DNA from: Neurospora intermedia
Taxonomy: Eukaryota; Ascomycota; Sordariomycetes; Sordariales; Sordariaceae
DNA: 64,000 nt
Assembly (NCBI GenBank): GCA_037102815.1
Contig: BTPP01000004.1
Coordinates: forward strand, 1,860,001-1,924,000
Reading direction: 5' to 3'
This document shows positions 55,800 through 64,000 of this stretch, piece after piece. The first letter of the stretch is position 1; each line of letters opens with the position of its first letter. The position numbers were made by a program, and so were the translations under genes. The notes under the pieces are model-generated. The model had not been told where the DNA came from. It ran no database searches and saw only the letters and a program-made list of their open reading frames with translations.

Positions 55800-57374
55800 T
55801 TAAGCCTTAAGGATGTTCTCCAACTCAGCAACTACAGCGTTGCCCATATCCGAAGTGGTAGCGTTACCGCCAAGGTCCTTGGTCTTGGTACCGTTGTCAA
55901 TGGCAGCCTTGACAGCAGCCTCAACGGCATCGGCCTCCTTGGGGAGGTTGAGCGAGTAGCGGAGCATCATGGCGACGGAGAGAATAGTACCGACGGGGTT
56001 GACGATACCCTTACCCGAGATATCGGGAGCGGAGCCGTGGATGGGCTCGTAAATGCCGTTGCACTTGCCCTTGCCGTCGGGGATGCCGCCCAAGCTGGCC
56101 GAAGGGAGCAGGCCGATGGAGCCGGGGATGACCGAGGCCTCGTCCGAGATGATGTCGCCAAAGAGGTTGCTGGTGATGACGACGCCGTTAAGGGCACGGG
56201 GGTTCTTGACGAGCAGCATGGCGGCGCTGTCGATGAGCTGGTGCTCGAGCTGAAGCTGGGGGAACTCCTTGCTGATGACGTCGGTTACAGTCTTGCGCCA
56301 GAGGCGGCTGGTGGCGAGCACGTTGGCCTTGTCCAGAGACCAGACCTTGGCGGGAGGGTTCTTGGCCAGGGCGAGGAAGCCGGCGAGTCTGGCGATGCGC
56401 TCGATCTCGGCGCGGCTGTAGGGCTCGGTGTCGCAGGCGTAGCCGGAGCCGTCATCCTCGGTGCGGTCACCAAAGTAGATACCACCGGTAAGCTCACGGA
56501 CGACAATGAAGTCAGTGCCGCGGCAGACCTCGGCCTTGAAGGGAGAGCTGTCGACGAGGGACTCGGAAGCAAAGTTGCAAGGGCGAAGGTTGCCATAGGT
56601 GCCGAGCTCCTTGCGGAGCTTCAGGAGACCTTGCTCGGGGCGGACGGTGGAAGAGGTGCCCCATTCGGGACCGCCAATGGCACCGAGAAGGACGGCATCG
56701 GCAGCCTTGGCGGCGTTGAGGGCCTCATCGGTGAGGGGGTCATTGTGCTTGTCAATGGAGGCCTGTAGCACATGTGAAGATGCAGTGTCAGTAACCTGCC
56801 TATTCAAGGGCTGAAGGTAAACTTACACCGCCAAGGAGGTGGTTCTGGAGGTTGAACTTGCCAGCCGAAGGGCTGTTGGTCTCGATCGCCTTGAGGACCT
56901 ATAGACAGGTAAAACAAAACGCATGTAAGCTTTGTGGTCCAGTCAAACAAAAAACATGGTCACTGGAAAGCCGTCGCATCACACAAGGTGCGATCGTGCT
57001 TGGGGAGCTGTCCAAGTTGGGAGCAGAATCGGAAAGTTTGTCCGTCATTCTTGCGTCGCTTGGGGCCATGGATCGCGAAGGTACCCGGATGTTTGTTTAC
57101 GCTAGCGAGCAAAAAAGGCATTAAAGCACGTACCTTGATGGCCTCGAGAACAACCTGTTGTAAACAGAGACTTGTTAGCTATTTGCGCTTCCCCAAGAGT
57201 TTATTGTGCTTTCCCATTTCCCAGTCCAAAGACCGGTGGTGGCCGATAACCGGGCATCCCATGCTTTGGGCTGGGGAAGCTGAGCCAGCTAGGGGCAAAG
57301 GGCAGAGCAGGGTGGAAGCGTACCTCGGGACCGCAGTGGTCACCACCGAACACAACAATGTTATGAGTAGCCAT
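55800..57374 (-). CDS. leu-1: 3-isopropylmalate dehydrogenase (leucine biosynthesis)
   Basis: NAD-dependent enzyme oxidising and decarboxylating 3-isopropylmalate in the leucine pathway. Exons: 57374-57324 ([17 protein letters not shown]), 57154-57134 (a 21-nt exon encoding VVLEAIK), 56898-56827 and 56762-55800, total 368 residues. Introns: 169 nt GTACGC...AACAG, 235 nt GTACGT...TATAG and 64 nt GTAAGT...CTACAG. Catalytic and ligand motifs: [14 protein letters not shown], the four arginines including [38 protein letters not shown] with the catalytic Tyr, the Lys of [11 protein letters not shown] region, and [27 protein letters not shown] with the metal-binding Asp, then [20 protein letters not shown]. 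Size and sequence fit Neurospora leu-1. In the same region the + strand carries a 343-codon shadow frame. Confidence 0.97.
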
Positions 57375-58742
57375 CTTGTAATAGTAGAGGGAGCTTCGAG
57401 GAGCTGAAATTATCAAAGCTGTATGGGAATTGGAACGTGAACTATGGTGTGAAACGGTAAGCTTCCCGGTTGCGCAGAGCAGGTCAAATAATCGATGGAA
57501 CCCAATCCGTCAAGCCGCCGAAAACCGCCCGCAGTGGATAACGAGCAGCAACCGAAAGGACGACAACGTAGGGAGGTCTGCCTGTACATACCAGAAACAA
57601 TAAGTCGAAATGGGTATCACACGAAGGAAGCTCAGCGGGATGTGGAAAGTAACAGTATGAAAAAGACAAAAGAGGAGGAAAAGGTAAGTACGAAAAGAAG
57701 AAGGATACAGTGACGTTTTGCTTCTCAAAGTTGAATTGGACGGATCGATTGAACAGCTAGCTGCCCCGCGCTTGTCTGCCACCCGATCTGCTGATCTTTA
57801 AACAGCACGCACGCTGAGCTCTGGGCGCGCGCTGTTCTCGTCAAGTCATCGCATTGCTCCACGCACAACGCCGACCCCGCCTTCCGAAGTCGGCGCTCCC
57901 GACCCGTGCCACCATGTTTTTTCGTACAATATTTGCCCGAGGTCCAATCACCTCTCCGGCTTGCGCTTTGTGCTCTGGGAACTCACCGAGTTTTCGCTGT
58001 AGAGTCATAATTGGAGCCTTCTACAAACTCCGATCGGGTCCCGTTTTGCTGTTTCCAGCTCCGGTCTTTAGCAGGCGCCTGAGCTCCAGGTTTCCGGATG
58101 ACAGCTCCCGGTGCTTAGCCTGTGAACGGCCCGGAGCTACTGCCGACACCGCAGCCTTTGGGTCTGGACTTTGAATGGCTTCCTTTCCCAAGTCATTCAC
58201 CCAAGGACCGGCTGTCCGGAGCTAATTGCTGTCGATCCTACCTCTAGTCCGGTCCCTCCGTCCAAGCCCGGATACGGCTCTCGAGGGCGAGGCACCGACA
58301 GGGCGAAGCCGGAGCCCAGATTGTGGATCCAAGGCCGGGTCCCGACATGATCTACGCAAACATATGATCAGTTTGTATAGACTTCACATCTGTCCCCCCT
58401 TTTTAGTGTACACTACATCGACAAAAATAAATAAATCGCCAGTAAGACACCTGCCTGCCCGCAGCATTACATCGACATCAAAGTTTGGCATACATGGCCA
58501 TCAACAAATAAGCACCATCCGCTCCAGGTGATTCGGGTATCATTGTGCATTTCTGCTCCGTGCTCGTTCTTCTCCGGAATGGCTAGCTGTCTGTCGCGTT
58601 ACCTGCCCTCGATAATCAAAAGTAAACCTTTTCGCTCCTTTCCTATTTCCACCTTTTCCAGTATAATTTTCACTTAATGCATTGCTTTTCATGCACGTCA
58701 TGCCGTTTCCCTTCCGCAGTCCATATATTCCAGACAGCTTCT
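57375..58742. promoter_or_regulatory. leu-1 upstream region
   Basis: 1.37 kb reaching to the 3' end of the leftward PHD gene. It contains several CCGGAGCT-type motifs between 58050 and 58230 and one ATGACTCT site. No coding sequence supported. An open + strand frame 57854-58174 has no family match. Confidence 0.5.
58001..58008 (-). promoter_or_regulatory. Possible CPC1/Gcn4 site ATGACTCT
   Basis: Reads agagtcat on the + strand, ATGACTCT on the leu-1 strand, about 630 bases upstream of the leu-1 start. This core equals the classic yeast HIS3 general-control element, and leu genes are under cross-pathway control in Neurospora. A single 8-mer can occur by chance. Confidence 0.4.
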
Positions 58743-61473
58743 TCATCGAAATGACTTGAAAGACGACTTATGTGCCAGCGGTGACCCCAATGACGACCCT
58801 GAAGTAGGTCTTATCGTCGTCCTTACTCCTGGTGTCCCCTTCCCAACGACTGCGGATTGTCTCACAGTCCGTGATGAGCTGCTATCAACTCCATTGCCGC
58901 CGCCACCGCCTTGTATGGGGGGCGTCGTCGATTTCAAGTTCGCACAGTATGCGCATATATAGATGGACGGCATTGCCCGTTGCGAAGTAATCTTCACGCA
59001 TCTACCGTGTAGCCACATCTCACATGATTCGCTGTGAAGTTGACAACCCATTTTGTTAGCTTTGCTTGACTAACACTCTACTGCCACACAGGAGAACAAG
59101 AGGAAAATATACGTACCACTGAACCATAAAGGCATTTCCTGGGTCGAGATCAGGCCTTTTGCAAATACAACGCACGGCACGCATCTTGGTGACGCTAGCA
59201 GTTGCATCGGACGACGACGGCGTAGGTAAACTCGCCTCAGTCAGTGCCGTGGGCGATGCTGTGAAGCGGCTGGCAAAGTTCATGCTCACACTCGTTCCGG
59301 TGCTATTGCTGTGGCTGCTGGACGTCAGTCGTCTCATTTTTGAGGGCGAAGGCTTTCGCCTCATCCGATCTTCTCGCAGCTTGAGGAGCTCATTGACGGC
59401 ATCGCCTGACATCTTGCTGGTCGGGGTCATCTCGCTGAAGAGAATTTCTTCATCGCTTTCGTCGCCCAGATCGTGCAACCCGCCGTCAGATCGGAAAGAA
59501 CCCAACGATGTGGTACTTTGCGCACTGAAACTGAAGTTTGGCTGTGAGTGGCTGGAAGAATTAACAGCGGTCCTCGATTTGCGGGGGTCCGGTATAGAAA
59601 ACGAAGCGTTTCTGCTGGGGATGATAATCGGCTCATCGTCTGCTGACGACTCCTCGTCGTCTTCCGAACACCAGCGGCGACAGCCACCTACTGATTGCGA
59701 ACTAGTCCGCTTACGGACGGCCATAAGGTTGTCGCGTTCAACGACCAGCGTCGTCTCTACACGGGCCCGACCGTTCTCGTCGATGGTGAACTTCGCCTGG
59801 GTCCTTGTCCGCGGGCCCGCCGTTTCTGGAATGGATGTAAGGCTGGGCAGTCGTTGATGGCTGCTCTTTAACGGCGATAATCTGCCACTTGACCTACCGG
59901 GCTGTGAGAGATTAGGGCGACTAATGCCCAAGCCAGAACTGTTGGATAACTGAGACTGTGAACGTGGAGCCGGTGCTAGCGCTGGCAAGATGGCTCGACT
60001 GCCTGGTCTCTTGCCTCTATTCTCACTGAGACTCCTCCCAAGCCCGGGACGGCCGATGGGCTTGACAGGAGAGGTTGCTCGTACTTTGTCCTTCTTTCGT
60101 GGCTCTATTTCCCTTTCACTGGCCGAGCGACGTAGCTCACCGCGTAATGGCACCTTTGCAACTGACGCACCTTGGTTTCCCGACTGGGCGCCCTGAGATA
60201 TCTGACGGGATGGACCTCGCGACGACGACCCTTGTGCCACGGCGTCAAAGGAGGCATCCATGGTAGCAGACGACGGCCGACTGAAGAGGAGGCCCGGGTC
60301 GACGCCGGTGTTGATTATCCCAAAGGAGTTATCGATAGCAGTAGCATATGTACCAGTATACATGATTTGATCCGCTGACGAGGTCATCAGGGCCTGCATG
60401 GGCGCTTGAGACACCATGACATGTTCATTTCCACCACTTGACACAACCCGACCTCCATTGACCAGTACATTCTCCGGAATAAAGTGGTTGGGGGTTGAAG
60501 TTTCCCAGTTCAGTGAGTTCATAGGTCTGGACGGTGGGTGCGGCTCCTGTCGAAACAGGCTGCTGCTTGCACCGTTAAAATCGATATCCATCACCTCTAA
60601 GCTAGGATCCGTCTCCCAGAAGGGTTGCTGGTTTGCAAAATCGCCTGTCGTGGTTCCGGAGAGCTGGAAGTTAAACATATCGCCTTGGTTCGTCATATAG
60701 CTGCCCATGTCTGGTTGATGGGATGTCTCCAGGTATTCTTGCTGGACAAAGTCGTGATCATTGTGCATAACGCTGGCGTCAAGCCGACCGGCAAGCTTGC
60801 GCTGGCCTTTGTGACGTGAAGGTGGAGGTGTTATAATCTGGTTTGGGTGTGGATCAGCGGTATCGGGTGATATCTTCTGAGCCGATCTGGTTTGTGTAGG
60901 GTGAGGCAGCTGGTTCGAGAACGCCAAACTGTTGAAGCTCGATGGGACCAATGGCTCTCGGGGCAGGCTTAAACCAACCAAAGACTCTACCGAAGGTAAC
61001 AGCTGTGCCGAATCTGGAGAAGAGGAGGGGTTCGCAGAAGCAGCAGTCAGCCCCGCAGGAAGCCGGTCCGTTGACAGCGACGCCTTCTGGCAAGACAAAA
61101 TGAAGGCTGTTTTCTTTGAGCCAAGCTCTTCGGACAGCCCTTCTGCTTCTCTAGAGTATCCTGGTGTGTTTATGAAGACGGAATACTCCTTGGCAAACCC
61201 AGGAGTCCAGCCCGCCGTATCTTCAGCGTAGTTCCTGTCGTCCTTGGGCGTGTGTAAGAGGGGGCTCGACGAGGTGTTGGAGTTCGGGGTTCGGGTAGGT
61301 GTAGACGGCTGAGCGGTTTGGTCACCAAAGCTGCTACGAAGATGAGAGGGTCAGTAAGAAGAGGAGCAATGTGAAGGGAGGGATGGGATGCCAGTCTCTC
61401 AAGGAGGAGGGCCTGGAGGAACAAGATGGTGGTATGAACTGGCTAACCTGCAAGCCAGCTGATCCCCGCTCAT
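58743..61473 (-). CDS. PHD-finger nuclear protein, 842 aa
   Basis: Three exons: 61473-61448 (MSGDQLACR start), 61330-59117, 59031-58743, phases agreeing throughout. Donors are GTTAGC and GTACGT, acceptors GTAGCAG and TTCACAG. Most of the protein is disordered and Ser/Pro/Arg-rich, with an AT-hook-like KPIGRPGLGRS near the middle, a GFAKEYSVFINTPG N-terminal stretch, and a DDEESSADDE acidic patch. The C-terminal PHD finger begins CICKRPD (Cys730, Cys732), then CESCEMWLHGRC after the intron join and YICAYC, which completes C4HC3 by about residue 777. The intron splits the finger between ligands 2 and 3, so neither exon alone shows it. PHD fingers of this kind read histone H3 lysine methylation. 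The target and complex are unknown, and I cannot name an orthologue. Confidence 0.88.
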
Positions 61474-64000
61474 ATCAGTTTCTGTCTTGTGCCATACATA
61501 TATTCCAATTCCGATCTGAGGTCGAGGTGGAAATTTGCTGACGGGTGGTGGGCTGAGATGTGAACGGTGAAGAGAGATCCTTCAGTCGTTTGCTTCGGGT
61601 ATAGTGTGGATGGAACAGGGCCGAGAATGGATTACGGAGCTGATGGCAAGCTGAAGAGGCTGGAAATCGAAATCGGTAGATAGTCGGTCTTGTCTACGTG
61701 CTGTTTCTTGCGTTGGCCATGCCACTCTTAGTTGGACCTTTCTTTTTTTTTCTCCCCTAATGATTACTCGAATCTGGGGCTGGTGGGTTTCCCTCGCCGA
61801 ACGTAGCCGTGACCACCGTTATGAACGTTTTGGGACTCTATAGGGAACGTGAAGCGGATGACAGTCCTCTGGTTAGTGCACGTCGTCCTAGCGGAAAATG
61901 AGGGATGGATGTGAAGTCAGGGAGGGGCTTCAGCTGGAGGGAGCTAGCAAACAGTGGGCTCACCTAGTCACACAGGGAGAAGAGGAAGAAGATCAAGAAA
62001 GTCAAAAGACATGAGATTTGTTGGAAAACGAAAGTCGATCCGGCATGTAGCAGGGCTCGGGACAAGACGGGGATGGAATGCCTGGTCGAGATCGTGTAGG
62101 AAGGGAAAAGGTCAAGAAAAGACCCCGTATCTCTGGGGCTGAAAAACATCAGGCTGGACGACGGCTTGTTGCGAGAAATTCGAAAGCAAAAAAAGTTACT
62201 GTATTCGTCACGGTATCGTGTACTACGGCTATGTTTGTAACCTGCGTCTTCCCCGTTGCTTTTGCGTATCCATACCTTACCGGTACCTCCTGCATGCAGG
62301 CATTACCGCCTGAGGTCTGTGCTAAAAGATAGGTGCTTTGCAAGCGCCCTCGGTGGTGGCACAGGTCTCGACCCCCGCTGTCCCTCTCCGCTCATCAGGG
62401 TCTTCCCTGTGCTACAGCTTAGCCATTAACAGATACAAAAGATAGGTACATATTCCGCCGGCAAATGTGACAATCAGGGCATTCATGGTGTCAGGGTTAA
62501 GTAAATTGGGAGAAACGGAAAAGGTGGTAAAAAACTGAACCGAGTTGGCTCATAGATGCAACGAATTACTTTAGCTATGCTCCACTTAGAGTAGCTGTTC
62601 AGTCAAGATGACACCTGCCATCTCCTGCACAAGGCACAAGGGGACAGAGCCCCGGGCAGCCAGCCGTTGTCTGCATGCCCATGCACCCGTTGCCGGGTTG
62701 GGGACAGGTCAGGAACGATCCGGGTTCCAGGCGACGCCGATGGTTATTCGTGCTTTTCTGGCACCCTTCAGCTTCCTCGGATCATACTATCTCATGATAG
62801 TTGTTGTCTTACCATCTATCCCTGGCAAATGTCTGAGAAATTGTGTCGGTGTCCTTCAGCAGGAATGTTGCACACCTTGCCGTTATTTTTCCAAGGGACG
62901 ACATGAGTCAACATAAGAAGCTCGGACGACGCACCAGACCGTTAGGATGCAGTCAGTTCTTCCCGCTGTGCTTTCACGGATTTACGCCGTTGTCTTGATC
63001 ACCTCCACAGCTTGCCTCGCCTTCCATATATGCAGGACCAGTTTGCCTGAACATTATAGTGTTGTTCGACCTGGCAGAAATCCCGTAACGCCGTTGCGCC
63101 GCAGGGCTACCTGAGCCGATTTCAAGTTCAATCCTCGGCCGAACATTCATTGTCGTAAGTTTCGGGACGAACCAAACCCGGAAGCCAGTGGAGTCTTCGC
63201 TCGTCCCCCTCCCGTCTCCGAGCACCGCCGGTGGTTGCCGATTTTCCATGTGGATGCCATAGAACCGATCCGAAACCCACGGCTCCATGTTACTGGAGTG
63301 GAGTGGCAGGCAATGTTTTCTCTTGAATCCATGAACCAAATTTTTTTTTCCATTCTTTTTTTCTCCTTTCATCGTGACTGAGCTGCGCGGGCGGTGAAGA
63401 ACCTCGAGCTGTTGCTCAATAGGAAATGTGTTCTCAACTTGGGCTTTACTTGTACCTATCACGTCTGTATAGCGTGCAGCGTGCCAATCAGACACTAGCC
63501 GTGCCTGGCGAACATGTGGTGCATCTTCCTTCCGTCGGCCTCGGAGCGTGCTAGCTCCCTTGCTATCTATTTGTCTGTGATGACCCTATCGGACATAACA
63601 TTGAATGTCACTGCAGACTGTGGATGTAAAGCCTTTCATCAAATGTCGGTTTCGATGAATATCCTTTTGGTACTTGCTGTACACAAGTCTGATGTAATAC
63701 CATCATTTGATTTTCCATTGCACAGCTGCATTCGAGCCATCATCCCATCCCAGCTTTCGTCTGTTGGACTGTCATGCAAGCACTTTAAACCCCTGCCAGC
63801 CAGGTGGCACCAGAGGCCATTAGGGTCCGCACGGCCGACAAGCGTTTGTAGTGTACAAAATTAGAATACCTTTTACAGTAAAGTCCCCTGTTAATGCAAC
63901 TAATGCCGGCAGCCAAGATTCTTAGCAAAAGGGGGGGTTTTGCAAAAGAGGGTGCTTACGCACAGACCAGACGTGAGCCTCTTGGCCACTGGAAGCCTGC
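61474..64000. other. 2.5 kb upstream of the PHD gene to the window edge
   Basis: Contains the PHD gene promoter/leader and otherwise no supported gene. The longest open frame (63495-62974 on the minus strand) lacks domain character. A transposon-like sequence begins near 63874. Confidence 0.5.
63874..64000 (+). mobile_element. Possible end of a pogo/Fot1-type (Tc1-mariner) element, truncated by the window
   Basis: TA dinucleotide followed by CAGTAAAGTCCCCTGTTAATG, then ACTAATGCCGGCAGCC and two GCAAAAG copies around a G7 run. The TA-CAGTAAA start, the CCCCTGTTAATGCAACT stretch and the ggaccgg-like block resemble terminal inverted repeats of pogo-group elements. No transposase coding is within the window and the other end is not visible. 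Confidence 0.4.

Noticed and set aside
55737-56768. 343-codon open frame on the + strand
   Set aside because: Antisense to leu-1. Gly/Val/Ala-rich shadow.
59159-59857. 232-codon + strand frame
   Set aside because: Antisense to the PHD-finger gene.
62974-63495. 173-codon minus-strand frame
   Set aside because: No domain, odd composition and no splice partners.

Overview
The window is nuclear DNA of a filamentous ascomycete, most probably Neurospora or a very close Sordariales relative. Genes are short, interrupted by small introns (mostly 45-120 nt, GTAAGT/GTACGT-type donors, CTAAC-like branch points), and separated by long non-coding stretches with mononucleotide runs and TAGG/CCTA-rich microsatellites. 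The proteins are typical fungal housekeeping proteins. The 3-isopropylmalate dehydrogenase gene has the size of Neurospora leu-1 (368 residues) and a small-exon 5' structure. There is no operon logic: each gene has its own promoter and neighbours are mostly divergent or convergent. I found no tRNA, rRNA, CRISPR array or intact transposon.

Layout. 1-1358 (-): N-terminal half of the condensin HEAT subunit CAP-G/Ycg1, cut by the window edge. 2059-4377 (+): four-RRM ribosome biogenesis factor Nop4. 4760-7465 (-): NIPA-type magnesium transporter. 9507-11009 (+): fungal protein of unknown function. 12356-13817 (-): cysteine-rich orphan with an in-frame stop that must be spliced out or is a lesion. 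14327-15169 (-): small multi-exon orphan, possibly secreted. 15316-18191 (-): tyrosyl-DNA phosphodiesterase Tdp1 in nine exons. 19791-21047 (-): proline-rich protein with an EDC1/PNRC decapping-activator motif. 22546-23122 (+): RBX1/Hrt1 RING subunit of cullin ligases. 23441-23888 (-): signal peptidase subunit Spc1. 26178-28139 (+): CorA/Mnr2-type Mg transporter. 28882-29418 (+): Tim8. 30355-31189 (-): ribosomal protein L25 (uL23). 31763-32680 (+): Bmt2-like rRNA m1A methyltransferase. 37045-38355 (-): enolase-phosphatase E1 (Utr4). 46044-48035 (+): Ran1/Ksp1-like kinase. 50943-53459 (-): Avt1-like amino acid transporter in seven exons. 55800-57374 (-): leu-1. 58743-61473 (-): PHD-finger protein.

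The intergenic part is unusually large. The 4.4 kb at 32.7-37.0 kb and the 7.7 kb at 38.4-46.0 kb hold no coding sequence I can support, apart from the long leader of the kinase. They contain tandem repeats and inverted repeats. A possible end of a pogo/Fot1-type DNA transposon sits at the right edge (from about 63874).

The genes do not form one pathway. Two encode unrelated magnesium transporter families (NIPA and CorA), three act in ribosome production or composition (Nop4, L25, Bmt2), and two act in amino acid and methionine-salvage metabolism (leu-1, Utr4). No clearly new multi-gene system is evident. The best candidates for novelty are the two orphan genes downstream of tdp1, the EDC1/PNRC-like protein, the 500-residue orphan, and the possible mitochondrial form of Tdp1. 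Exon boundaries were placed by hand from splice consensus plus reading-phase agreement. They are stated entry by entry and have not been tested against transcripts.
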